DNA of 64,000 bases, taken from contig OZ234498.1 of assembly GCA_965153455.1 (NCBI GenBank), positions 2,728,001-2,792,000 of the forward strand. The letters run 5' to 3'. Positions 1 to 11,559 of the stretch are shown piece by piece (the first letter of the stretch is position 1; the number at the start of each line of letters is the position of its first letter). This DNA is from Sphagnum compactum. Its lineage: Eukaryota > Bryophyta > Sphagnopsida > Sphagnales. The notes beneath the pieces were generated by a model. It did not search any database. It saw only the letters and a list, made by a program, of their open reading frames with translations, and was not told the origin of the DNA. The position numbers and the translations under genes are program-made.

Positions 1-1198
1 TGAGAATATTATCTGTCTTGAGATCACGATGCACTAGATCCTTGCTGTGAAGATACTTCATTGCTTCAGCTATTTGAAGCATGACACCCACACGTCCAAT
101 AAGGGAGGGTTGGCTGTCATTTGATAGGTCTGTCAACATTTGGGAGAGTGACTTATCCATGCGTTCCATAACGTATACACTATTCTTTGCATCTTCAGCA
201 CAGAAAACAAGACCCATAATGTGAGGATGGTGAACACCTGCAACAGCTGCAATCTCTTGCTTGAGAAGCTCCATAGATGGATGTTTGGGGATCTTCATGG
301 CATCTGACTCTCCAAGCCAATTTGCTTCATGCACACTGCCAAATGATCCTGAACCTAGCAGACGACCTTTATGTAGGTCTTGTAGATTTGCCAACACAAC
401 AAAAGGCCATTCAGTCAACTTGATTCCATTAACTTTATTCAGCTCTTTGTGGTAGTTCTTCTCCTGTGTAGGCCAAGCTTGGAACTGCTCTTCGAATTCC
501 ATCTTATTGAGTAATTGTGATGCAAGACATTGCATGTTTATATCCATTCCAGTACAGCGTTCTCCAGGACAAGCATGATCCCGCTTCAAGTTTCCTAGGC
601 GAACCTTGAGATCCTCCTGATCCTGCTTTGCAACTCTCAACAGACTGTCATTGTCACGTTCACTCAGATTCCTGTCACAATCTACCTGTTGAAGAAGCCA
701 GCTGGGGGGAGTCCAACTGTCTTGGAATGTCCACTCCAGGAAGATGCTGCGTAGTACCATCATGCACCATTGCAGGTCATATAGAATTTCTGCAAAAGTT
801 TCCTTCAAGTCGCCACCTTGTCTAAGAGCTGATTCCATCCATCTGCCGTTGCCAAAGCAGTCTTTGAAGATTGTCGTGTGAGCTGCCCTTAGCACATGGA
901 CAAGTTCCTCAGTTGCTGGACCAACATTTGGAAATCCTGAACTAGTAGTATCTTGTTGAGATAGCTTAACCTGGATTGGTTTCAGTGTGTTCTCAGTCTC
1001 CAATACCTTATTGGAGAGAAGCATGCACTGTTGCCTGTTGATAGCTAAAGGACACAAGTGCCCCACAGAAACATGGGAGTACTCTTCTCTTTTTCTCTTG
1101 CAGAGATGAAGCGCAGAAGAAAGTGAAGTTGCCACTGAAGGATTCTGAAGAAACAATATCAGAATCAGCAAATATAGCAACCTGAGTGTGAAAACCAT
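1..1198 (-). CDS. membrane-anchored TKL-type protein kinase, copy A (3' part outside window)
   Basis: The reading frame is open from an ATG at 1198 to the window edge, about 399 residues with no stop. Residues 4-18 form a hydrophobic helix (RLLYLLILILFL), a signal peptide or signal anchor. A helical region of about 200 residues follows, with INRQQCMLLSNK and W-M-E-S-A-L-R-Q-G-G-D-L-K signatures. These resemble the plant DUF1221/HeLo-like domain, a comparison made from memory. The kinase domain starts with the glycine loop GSGSFGSV, the AMK lysine and the catalytic loop HRDLKTDN, then the window ends. The protein is near-identical to copy B at 57958-59757. Differences are small in-frame indels, an 8-nt difference just after the start, and scattered substitutions such as GESD versus GESY before the AMK lysine. 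The start was chosen because the frame upstream soon meets a TGA and has no other ATG. Cytosolic Ser/Thr or dual-specificity kinase activity is expected. The substrate is unknown. Confidence 0.88.
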   Translation of the reverse strand, partial: MVFTLRLLYLLILILFLQNPSVATSLSSALHLCKRKREEYSHVSVGHLCPLAINRQQCMLLSNKVLETENTLKPIQVKLSQQDTTSSGFPNVGPATEELVHVLRAAHTTIFKDCFGNGRWMESALRQGGDLKETFAEILYDLQWCMMVLRSIFLEWTFQDSWTPPSWLLQQVDCDRNLSERDNDSLLRVAKQDQEDLKVRLGNLKRDHACPGERCTGMDINMQCLASQLLNKMEFEEQFQAWPTQEKNYHKELNKVNGIKLTEWPFVVLANLQDLHKGRLLGSGSFGSVHEANWLGESDAMKIPKHPSMELLKQEIAAVAGVHHPHIMGLVFCAEDAKNSVYVMERMDKSLSQMLTDLSNDSQPSLIGRVGVMLQIAEAMKYLHSKDLVHRDLKTDNIL

Positions 1199-1544
1199 TT
1201 TCCACCAGCAGGCCTCTGCTAATTTATTCCTTGCAGCAGAAAAACTTGAGTTCAGTTGGTGTTCCTCCTCTCCAGGTGCAACTCCTACATGAAACGCCTG
1301 GGATGAGGGTGGCTCTGGAATCCTCTGCAGTGCATTCAGGACAGGAGTACCTTCTGCATTTCATGGCCACCTACAACTTCCAAGCGGGTTGGTCCAGAAT
1401 TGGAGCCCTGGGCAAGCAAAAATCATGTGTATATATCTTTATGTCTCATGTGATAAAAGCTGAAGCCATGACCTGGGAAGTCTCCACCTTAAACTATATC
1501 TATGGGGTTGCAAAGATATCTCCACATCATAAATTTGAAGGTAA

Positions 1545-1665
1545 CAGGACAATGAGCGCATTCATAACTATATCAGCATCACTCATAAAGTGTCAGACCA
1601 TCACCTTCATTACAAATAGCAGTGACAAGCTGCCATGACTACCCACTTACTTCATCAGCTCTCAT
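1545..1665. repeat. dispersed ~110-bp repeat, copy 1
   Basis: The core GTGTCAGACC with flanking sequence (gagcgcattcataactat, then gcagtgacaagctgccatga) recurs at 2003-2120 and, more diverged, at 23048-23165. It is an old dispersed repeat of unknown class. Confidence 0.55.
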
Positions 1666-2002
1666 GACCATGGATCCAGCATATAAGTAATAATAAATTT
1701 CCAGCAAACTATTATACAAAATCTGCATCAAGAGTTTCTGTCATGTTTGCAGAGGCAACAGAAAGACTTCTTGATCATGAGATTGGTAGCGCTCACGAAA
1801 CATAGCTAGTATAAAAGGGTCAATAGTATCCTCATTCAAGCTGCAACAAATTAAGTTTTGAGGTAAGCTTAAGTTTTGAGGTCATTATAACTTTTCCGTG
1901 TAAAGATATCCCTTAAGCACACCACCCAAAGACTAGGATGCACAACATATCTATGGGATCACAGAGAAATCTACACAACAACATGTTGATGGTGCCAAGA
2001 CT

Positions 2003-2120
2003 ATGAGTGCAGCCATAATCTTATGAGAGTCACTGACAAAGTGTCAGACCAGCATCTTCGTCATGGATGGCAGTGACTAGCTCCCTGGACTACCCAAGTT
2101 CATCATCTCCCAACAGTGGA
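2003..2120. repeat. dispersed ~110-bp repeat, copy 2
   Basis: Same unit as at 1545-1665 in the same orientation, about 455 bp away. The two units frame the segment that is missing from the B copy. Confidence 0.55.
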
Positions 2121-3011
2121 TGTAAGTCTCCACGCTGAAAGCTAAGAACGTCAAGCAGAAATCTTGACCAAACAGTTCACACCACGGATCAAATGATGCA
2201 AAGAATGTCATTGCACCTGGATAGAGCAGCCTATTGGTAAACTCAACAGCTACTGTTCCAGCGAGCAGAGAGGATTCAGGATTTTACACCTAAAAAAGGA
2301 GGCTTACAGAAATTGAGGTATGGTCATGAATTCGTGAGCAGAGAGATGACAGTTTTGCCGGTCCGAAGCAAGGCACAGACGCTTCATATAGTGACAATAT
2401 CTGCCTCTGCAAAACTGCAATCCAAAGGGGCATGCACCTCTCGACTTGTTACTGATCAGGTCTTAAACATAACGTCTATATGCAGCTTGTTGCAATGAAA
2501 TCATATCGGAAACCCGAAAAGATTCGTGACTGTGAAAGGCAAAAGCACTAAGCGTGGACGTCCTTGCTCGACCAGAAAAACTACAAAAACTTGCACAGAT
2601 TTCAACTAAAAGAAGAAGAAAGGCATTCCTGTTCTCAAGAAAATGCACAAGACAAGTATCGGCCGAAGATTGGCGAACCCTGAAAGATTTCGCATATATG
2701 CCTCGCCAACTAATTTTAACGATGGTCCAAATGGAGTCCGAGACTTACCGGCTAAAAATAAGTGACAAGACGCGACCGCAAAGCTCAAGAAATTCGGTAG
2801 TCTTCAGGTTCTCCGTTCGTGTCTTGCGCCACGTTAGAAAATGGATCAGGTTCAAACCCTTTTTCTCCCCTGCAAACGGCGATCGAGAACAAGAAAAGAG
2901 AGGAATCGACAGTCAAAGGAGAGTCACGGCGGCAACATACGCAGAGTCATGCTGAGCTCTGGAGGTAAAGGGAGCAGCAGTTCATAAAATAAAACTCAAG
3001 AAGGGCTTACG

Positions 3012-3827
3012 GATGGGTCGCGCACGTGATTGTGAGAACCTTTGGGTTCTGCCTGCCAGCTCTTTGAAATCGCTGGCAGAAAGGGAGGCCGGCAGATAAA
3101 ATGTGCCCATGCACACATTGTCTGCCTACTTTTTAGCTGCTTCGTCTACCCAAAACCAAGGCAATTTGTTATAAAAAAATTCCAAACATGGGCAGAACCT
3201 ATCCTAATAGCTTGTCCTTAAAAACACACATTAGAATAAAGCATGTGAGGAGCACCAATGTTTCTTAATTTTTGAAGGGGTGGGGGCTGGATTTCCCATC
3301 AAGTTCGCACGCAGTTCCCATCAAATTCCTCTTGTTCCGTACAATAACCCAACAAATTCCTTTTGTTCCCATCAGGTTCCCAGAAAGTTCCCACTAAATT
3401 CTTCTTGTTCCCTTCAATAACCCATCAATATCCTTTTGTTCTCATCAAGCTCTCAAAAAATTCCCATCAAATTTTTCTTCTTCCCATCAATAACTCATCA
3501 ATTTCCTTTTGTTCTCATCAAGTTTCCAAAAAATTCCCATCAAATTCCTCTGGTCCCCATCAAGTTCGCATCAAAATCCTTTTGTTCCCATGGCTATGCA
3601 GGAGAGGCAGGTGAGCACAGGTGAGCACGAAGGTGAACTGTGAGACTAGTGAGAGACTCGGGCAGAGTGCTAAACGGAGTGCCACAGTTCGTGGGCAGGC
3701 CGGAAGGGGAGTCACATGGGTTGCGGCAGAGCAGAAAGTCCGGATTTTCTGCCTGCCAGGTTTTGTGGAAGATCTGCTTTTCGCGGGGCGGTCTGCCGCG
3801 CTGCTTCCTTAATGTGCGCAACCCATC
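3012..3827. mobile_element. 816-bp non-autonomous DNA transposon (MITE) in the flank of copy A
   Basis: Terminal inverted repeats GATGGGTYGCGCACRT lie at 3012-3027 and 3812-3827. Several GGCAGA/TCTGCC motifs sit near both ends (3049, 3072, 3659, 3748, 3791), as expected for subterminal transposase-binding sites. The sequences on either side (cttac before, atggttagtg after) are contiguous in copy B around 60991-61010, so B is an empty site. No transposase is encoded. A target duplication could not be fixed, so the superfamily is open. Confidence 0.75.
3315..3590. repeat. 73-bp tandem repeat inside the MITE, about 3.8 units
   Basis: Units beginning TTCCCATCAAATTC and containing CCTTTTGTTCTCATCAAG repeat every 73 bp. 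All frames read as low-complexity Phe/Pro/Ser peptides, so no coding role is assumed. Confidence 0.8.
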
Positions 3828-3961
3828 TATGGTTAGTGTTTGGAGGTTCTGCAGTCCATGGATCACGAAGAGCTTCGCCATCTAAGTCAACGGAAAATAA
3901 TAAACAGGCCGAAGGAAATGAATGCAGTCAGTACACCAACCCCCACTGTCAAGGCCTTACC

Positions 3962-4088
3962 CACTGTAAAGTATGAGGCTCCAAAATAATACGCCTGTCC
4001 TTCAGGAGCTGGAGACCCCTTGCAGGGGCAACAGACACTTGTGGGAACATATTAAACAGGCCAGTATGGAGCCTCGTACTTTACACTA
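3962..4088. mobile_element. small foldback element, arms ~22 bp
   Basis: The left arm at 3962-3983 (GTAAAGTATGAGGCTCCA) pairs with the right arm at 4067-4088 (TGGAGCCTCGTACTTTAC). About 90 bp around the left arm matches 61370-61460 in reverse orientation. Confidence 0.6.
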
Positions 4089-4089
4089 G

Positions 4090-4900
4090 GTGGCCAGAGT
4101 GAACCAGCAGCCACCAATGCACCAGTTGATCGTTCTGTCCACTAGATGGGCTGCGTTTTTTCATTCAGCATTAGATGGGGTTCATCACAGTCCATTTTTT
4201 TTCGTTGCTGATCATTGTATATTTTTTTTTGGTTTGTTTTTTTTGGTTTTTTTTTGGACCTGACCTCACACATGGCTGCCATGTTCACCTTTCTACCCTG
4301 ATAAATATTGTACCAACCTTGGTACCTTACTAATTATCCCCTACTGACATAGCTACCTTAACAACTAGTTACCTTACTGATCTAACTACTATATTAATTA
4401 CCTACCTTATTAACTTAACTACTTTGTTAACTACATATCCTACTAACCTAATCATTGTACTAACTACCTACCTAGTGACCTAGTTACATTATTATTTAGC
4501 AAACCCTATATATCCAACCACCTTATTGACATAAATATTTTACAAACCTAGTGAGTTTGATAGAGTAATTTGTTTCCTACGTACTAACTTGCCAATTTAC
4601 CTAGCTATCTTGCTAGTGTAACTTTCTTCCTACCTACTAACTTGTCTACTAACCCAACTACTTACTTATATATCTATTTACCTATCTACTTTAGTAACCT
4701 ATCTACCTTATTCCTTGAATTTGTTTTCTACTTATTAACTTGCTTACTAACCCAACTACCTACTTATATATCTACTTACTTACCTATGAGCCCACATTCC
4801 TACCTACCATTATGTTCACCTACCTACCTATGTTTTTTACATAGCCAAATACCTAATTAATTACCTACTCACTTTTCCCACCCCCAATCCTACTTATTAA
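4090..4900. repeat. T-rich tract, then degenerate CTAC/CCTA-rich low-complexity DNA
   Basis: A T-rich tract lies at about 4195-4260. From about 4300 to 4880 the DNA is dominated by imperfect ctac, ttac and ctaa tetranucleotides on the plus strand. No gene is seen. Confidence 0.7.
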
Positions 4901-6254
4901 TTTATTAAAGTTCGCCTTAGTTCATGGATGATGAACATTGGTCCCCATATGTAAATATTACAAACAATTTATAGTGCATATAATGTCATAATTGAAGCCA
5001 TTTTGGTTTAATTAATGCATATTTTATTAAATTTTGTTTATTTAATTTATTTATGAAATAGACATATGTAAAAAACCAACAACTATTTACAAGAACTATA
5101 TGTAAGTATTGCAATGGATGTAAAAAAAACCAACAACTATTTACGAGACCTATATGTGGCTCCTACTTCTACCCTCCTACTTATGCCCTTTCATTTCAAG
5201 CGTTTTCTCTTGGCATCTTCTTATTCTCAAACAAAAGAAAAAAAAACATACACACATAGAGAAGGAAAAAAATGCAGAAAAGGGAAGGAACTTACCTTTC
5301 TTCTCTCACTTTTGCATTTGGGATGAAACGCTCCTCTTGTTTTCTCTTCTCCACATTCCTTCAACATTGAACTCTCTGCTTTCCTCAAGCCTTGTGTCTA
5401 CGTCTCCTCAAAATGCTACTCAAACTCAAGAGCTCTCTTGAGCTTTGGAGATGGACTGAGTGGGAAATGAGGTGAGGGAGGTAGGAGGGGAAAATTTTGG
5501 GGCAAAGAAGGGGGCTAAAAAAGCCCTAGGCAGGGGAAGAGGATGTGTTTTTGGTTGATCCCCAAAATGGCTTGAATGGCCTCATCCTGAACTAGTGCAT
5601 TAATGGTTGTTGGTTCATTCCAGCCACATTAGGTAAAACATTGACAATGGGGCCTTTCCAACCACATAATGTCACCCATTTTCACTTAAAGGAAACAAGA
5701 GCTTCTTGAAGTCATTTAGTGTAAGTAGTTGGTGGATGCCTTACTGCATTAAATCTTTCTCAACAAAGGGTTGGCTCAGCTAATGCTTTACCCTACACCA
5801 ACCCTAATTTTAACATTCTCAATCAACCTATTCAAGCATCCAATCAATATTTTGAATGGAAATGACAAATAACAACCTTGAAAACACAATTCAATGTTGG
5901 TTACAAATCCATTTTGATCATTCCACATCTAATTATTCAATGTTAACTAAATACTACAATTAAAATATAAAATAGAAGTAAAGGTCAAGCCACACATAAT
6001 GTTAGGTTGTAAAGCTATCATTTTCCTAATGTTGCATTAGGGCCATCTTAATAAACCCTAACATAAGTTTTGGGATTTGCAATCGTTATTCTAACATTAC
6101 TATCCACTAACTTTTGTCTAGACCAATCATTAGTTGATAATTACCATCACATTATTTTCATTGAAACTTTGAGCACATCTAAACTTGCAAAGGGTAAGAA
6201 AATTTTCATTCCTTTTTCTTTTTTCATTCTTGCATTAAATCTTTGTTGAAGTTT
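4901..6254. other. gene-free AT-rich DNA
   Basis: Short open frames only, with no recognisable domain, RNA gene or terminal repeats. The stretch 5230-5400 is A-rich then CT-rich. Confidence 0.6.
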
Positions 6255-9200
6255 CTAGTTTCTGTTTTATAGAAGCATGTTATTATCTTGCAAACTAGTT
6301 TAATTCCTTTTTGTTAATCTAATGTTTCTCTAATTTGTTTATAACATATGTCCATGTTTTTTAATGAACATATCAAATTATTCCAAAAATAAATAAACTT
6401 TTAAACCACTTTTGGCTTTGTACTTGTCACTAAAATACTTCCAACCCTCTTAAAAATATACAAGTTTTTTAACAAAGGAGTGATTGTGTTTCTAACATAA
6501 CTAAATTCTAAGGTGGAATTTTTACAAATTATTTAAAATTTCTATTTCAATGAAGATTAACATATTCAATGGTTATCCTCCATAGTTAAAATGTCCCTTA
6601 AGTAATCTTCTTGACTTTAGAACTAAAATGTTAATAATCCTTGTTAACCTATGAGTTCAACTTGGTTTAAGGAACTTGGGTTTTTCCTTGGCATTCTTGA
6701 TGATATTATTAGCATCTCTAATCTCCCCTCCTCTTTGATGGACCATGATGTTCTCAAGTCCTACTAATGTTCACGTCAAAGTCCAAAGTTCAACAATTCC
6801 TTTAATATGCTTTGAAGGCTTTCTAATGTTTTTTAAGTCTACACTAAAAGTTTTTTCTTCTTGATGGTCTATTTTGCTTTCCTAATCCTTTCAAGATACT
6901 CATTTGATGAGCAAGGGTATTCTCTGCAAATTACTCTTTGATGATCTTTCAAGCTCCACACTTATTTTTTTGATAACATGTAGAAAACTAATTTTCTAAA
7001 AATATTCACAAGTATTGAATCAGCTAAAGAACCACAAAAAGGCAAGAATAATTAAATTCATAAAAACAACTAAAACCCTCCTTAGGACCATCCAAAATCT
7101 CAAACAAGACATTGATAACTATTAACTTTGGTGCTACTACATATTTATGAGTTTTGGTTTTATTCTTTCCAATGTAATGGGCATTGAATGTTGTAGTCAA
7201 AAAATATTGGTGTAGAAGTGGGGGGAAGCACTTGACAAACTAATCATTGAAGTGCAGGCAAATGTTGAAGGATTTTGAAACTAATGATGACAACATTAAA
7301 GGATGTCATTGCACATGGAAATTTTTCCATTTGAAGTTGTCAAAAAATCTAGCATACGGGTGGCAATGTATTTGAGACCTTGATACGTATTGTTTTATTA
7401 AGTCACAAGATGGTGAAGAAAGTTCTTTTATGAAGGGATGGAAAAGAAAAACCACCACACAAATTTATTGTTCCCTTGTTGTTAAACATTTTTATATTAG
7501 GGTGGTTGATTTAAACAAGCCAAATAGTGAAAGTCAATTCACCTTTTATTTTTCCTAATGAACTTTTTTATATCACTTTTAGTTGGCACCAATGTGGCAA
7601 GTGCTACACATTAATACTATTGCAATGGGGCCATATATATAACTCGTTGTTTAGTGTTGAACATTTTGATTTGCAATGGGCAACTTGTCTATGGACAACT
7701 TCAATAGATACTTTCAAAGTTTGGGGCATTAAACTTTCCTTCTTATTACATGACAAACTTGGCTATGGTATGTACTGAATAGGATTATTGATTACAATAT
7801 TATTAAACATGTCTATGTCCTTCTAATGGAATGAAATAAGAAACATCCCAATAACCAAAACCAAATTGGATGATCTATCTTGATTAGAGCTAATGGTTTG
7901 AAAACATATAGTTTGTTGATTCAAGTGAGTGTTTAGGTTAATTTGTGAATTCTTCAATTCTTGAAAATATCATCCTTTTGGTCACATTTATTTCATCTTC
8001 TTAAATCCCCCAAGTGCTTTGCTTTAAGGAACACAAATCTTAGTATGTAAAGCCTTATAGCTTTTTCAACACTTAGTTCCATTTGAGTATCTAAGGATTT
8101 TGTTTACTTGAAGGTTTTCATTTTGCTTGTGTAGCAAATCACTAATTTTCTTTCTTCTCCACATTTTTTATTGCTACATTGCAAATTATTGGCATCAAAC
8201 AAAATTGTAGATTGTTTTATAGTCTAAATATCATATTCAATAACCATAAAACCAATTATTTTGTTTGTCAAATATTGTTACATGTGACTTGCTCTAAAAG
8301 TTGTTCTCCCAAGTTTGACTAGTGCCAAAACAAATTATTTATTTTGTTATGCCACAGATTATTGGGTAGGAGACTTTAAAATGGCCTTTGGACATCATCA
8401 AAATCCCACCATCAAACACATCAATGAATGTTAATTTTTTTAACCCAACAAAATGTTGTTGTGGGTATAAATAGGCAAGGAAGAAAACTGACTAGTGGTA
8501 GCTTGGCTTTTGGCCATATATGAAATATATGCAAATTATGAAAAACCAATTTACATATTTACTATGTTTGGAATCTTAAATTTGAGATAATAAGATTTTA
8601 TAGGATGAAGTATTGATTGTGACAAGACTCATATGAAATTTGAATTTGAATTCCACATAGCAGCAAGTTCCACTAACATTGTATTATTTACAATGTAAGA
8701 TGTCAAACATTGATCACAAAGTTGGTGTCCAAGATGAATGCTCTTTAAATTCATTTACTTTGTGAATACAAAACACATGCACACATAGTGGAATTATAAT
8801 TTGGTTGCCAAGTGGTTTTCAAGATCATAATTGAAAAAAAATCTAGGAGTTTGTGGTTGAGGGGTTGAAATGGGTATTGCTGGCTATCAAAATTAGGGCA
8901 CACATTACAATGGGGTTAAGGAATATGGTTCCAAGTCCTAATTTGGAATACAAAGGTTGTTGTGCTTGATGGAGGTGTGCACATACTAATGGATTGGGCC
9001 ACTATTACTAGTAAAAAGCTTGTGAAGGATGAGGATGTCCCATCATAAGTTAGAATGACAAAAAAAGCATCTACAGAGCAATGGTTGGTGGACATTTTGA
9101 AGGATAAAGTCATTTCAACAAAAACTAGGCTAGAGGGGATAGTCTAAAAAGATAAACAAGGGAGAAAAATGGGAGAAATGGGATGGATTTGTAAAAGAGT

Positions 9201-9480
9201 TTTTGACCAAAGCATGGGAGTTGGGGAATTGGAAGGATTTCCAAGTTAGGTTTTAGGAGTACATTGGATTAATTCAGTTGCTCTTCCACCTTGAAGAAAG
9301 AAAATTTGGGGCTTTCATATTTTGGGGCTTTTTGTTATAACTTGGGGATTTTCGCTATTTGGGTTATTGTTATTTTCACCCATTTGAAATTCTGAGTGTT
9401 TTTGCTATTTTCATTTTAGGGTCTTTGGGTTTGTGGGTTTCATTTTCAAGCTTTTCTTTGCTTTCTTGATATCCCTATAA
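6255..9480 (+). repeat. long dispersed repeat, left arm (inverted relative to 18130-20930)
   Basis: Many blocks match the reverse complement of 18130-20930, for example 6270-6300 with 20880-20850, 7100-7140 with 20400-20340 and 9120-9330 with 18500-18300. All reading frames are riddled with stops in both copies. A TATA-like TATAAATAGG stands at 8468 in this copy only. The class is unknown, and decay from an autonomous element is likely. Confidence 0.75.
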
Positions 9481-9837
9481 CATCAGTAATAATATGGTTA
9501 ATATAAGAGCTTTCATTATATTTCTATTATAATTTAATTATAATCCATTTATATATATTATATGTGAATAAATTATATATCACACATTCAAATTAAATTT
9601 TATTGGTAAAATCATGATATATCAAAAATATATATATAACTTTTCCTGAACATATCTGTAGTTGGGCCAAAAGAACTCTACCTAATGGAGAAATAACTTT
9701 GGATGAGAATCGGTTGGATATATTTACCGAAATAATTCAATCCTCTTTTGTGAAGGCCTACATAAAAATAAACTATTTTTATCATATAATTTTTAGAATC
9801 AAATGAAGGTTTAAGTTATAAATTTATTTTTTTCCAA
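9481..9837. other. AT-rich spacer
   Basis: Very AT-rich sequence with TA runs near 9550-9640. No gene or terminal repeats recognised. Confidence 0.5.
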
Positions 9838-10400
9838 GGCATGGTCGTTGAAATGGTATTCAATAATGAAATTCAAAAAAACAATTCAAATCAATTTATA
9901 TTTTAAAAAGAAATATATATAGTTGTGTATATATCAAAAGAACGTTAAAATTAAACTTTAATCTTCTCATTTGGACAAAATCCTAATAAGATATCTAATA
10001 TGAGAAGTGATGTTTTGTTTAAAATTTTAAATGGAGTAGGGTAAATAAAATTCACACTATTGTTTTGTCACAATGAATGGGGTTGCTTGGTGGTAAAGGA
10101 ATTGATCTCCATCCTTGGGGTTCAAGGATCAATCTCCACAAATGACATGTGTTGTGGTCAATGGTGGAATGTTGACCGAATATTTGCTACCTACTTAACA
10201 AACCTAGGTGCTTACTAAATGGGCTTAAGTAATTACAATAAGTGGCTTAATCCATTTAGTAAACTAAATTAGTTTTTTATGCATAGCTTAGATAATGACA
10301 AATGTCAACATGCTATGAGTTCAAATTAGTGGAAATATCAATAATATAAATATAAATATAATTAATGTGACTACATTACTTAATCATAAAATTAGTCGAA
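9838..10400 (+). mobile_element. SINE-like element with tRNA-type internal promoter
   Basis: A tRNA-like A box (GTTGCTTGGTGG, 10082-10093) and B box (GGTTCAAGGATC, 10119-10130) are spaced about as in tRNA-derived SINEs. Related sequence occurs at 49100-49640 in the same orientation and 47090-47500 inverted. The matches extend on both sides of the tRNA-like part, so the family may be a composite. No coding capacity. Confidence 0.55.
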
Positions 10401-11559
10401 TAACAATGCCACATACAAATTGTTTGGATGGACTAAAAGTTCATGTAAATCACATCTTCATGCAAGTACTATTATGACTTAATGCCATGACATATTTTTT
10501 TTGTGATTAGAATTTTATGTGACTTGTCCTAAGTGATTAAGCCTTGTAACAATTGTATGTGGTAATTATAACTAAAAACTAGTTGTTAATCCAATTATTG
10601 ATTTGCAAATTTTTTGTAACATTTTTTCACAGAACTCATATTTGCAAGTATGAATTTCCAAACTCTTGCATTGAGGTTCTTGTTTTGATTAGTTATACTA
10701 CACCATCCACCATTCATCATGAATATCTCTTTCATTTGACACAAATCAAATGAATACCTTGTGGAAGAGTGCACATATAATGTGCAATAATACTCTCAAA
10801 AAGAAGAAACCAACTATTGCACTTTTTGTAATTAAAAGTTTAATATCTAAGTCAATCTCCACCACTTCTTCAAGCCCATAATTAAGAAGGATTCAAGCAC
10901 CAAGCACATGGTGTGTTCCTCAAATTAGCCACATTTCCCTTTGTTGGTGATCCAAAACTATATTTAATTATCTATTTTGTGAGGAAGAAATCAATTGTTT
11001 TGTTTGTGCAAGCTTCACCATGAATTAACATCAATGGTCACTAATTATTAGTGTTTTTGTCAATATGGTTCAAGCTTTACAAAAGCTATATGTGGTGCCT
11101 TTGGCAAACCTATAGTTCAAATTTCATATCTTGTTGACATTGTGTACAATATATAAATATTTGAGATTGAAAAACATAAGTCCAAATTGAAATTACATTT
11201 GAACTTACAAACAAAGGTCGAATTTCAAGCTCTACCAAGCTACAACTGCCATTGAGGTTTTAAATCCAACAATTAGGGGGGGGAGGGGGGAATTCATTTG
11301 TTTTCTTTGCATACTTTGCTTAGTTGTGTGAATATTGGAATTCATTGCTTAGTTATGCCCTTCCTAAAATCTTTTTGCATAATGTAAAATGGGATCATGA
11401 CTAATCAAGGTTGTTAAAACTCATGTGACATAACCATTGTGTTGGGCGTCACATCGACATCCATTCTAACATGTTAGTCACATTGGTTAACACTAACACA
11501 CGAAAAAATTTAATTACACTCGGGTTGCCCCCATTATGTATAATGATCAAAAATAGATT
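10401..11559. other. gene-free AT-rich DNA
   Basis: No open frame with recognisable content. A G-run of about 18 bases with one A interruption lies at 11274-11292. Confidence 0.5.

Larger units (their letters stand above)
1199..3011. other. 5' flank of kinase copy A, part of the segmental duplication
   Basis: This gene-free DNA upstream of copy A aligns with the upstream DNA of copy B (59758-61000). The alignable blocks are 1199-1450 and about 2085-3010. The block 1455-2080 is missing or rearranged in B. A 133-codon plus-strand frame at 2554-2955 is broken in B and is treated as chance. Promoter and 5' UTR of the kinase must lie here, but no clear TATA box could be assigned. Confidence 0.7.

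Noticed and set aside
2554-2955. 133-codon plus-strand frame in the kinase A flank
   Set aside because: The homologous stretch in the B flank (60560-60950) is interrupted by indels in other phases, and it overlaps the inferred promoter.
10075-10135. Functional tRNA gene
   Set aside because: A- and B-box-like motifs are present but acceptor and anticodon arms do not pair. Treated as SINE-like.
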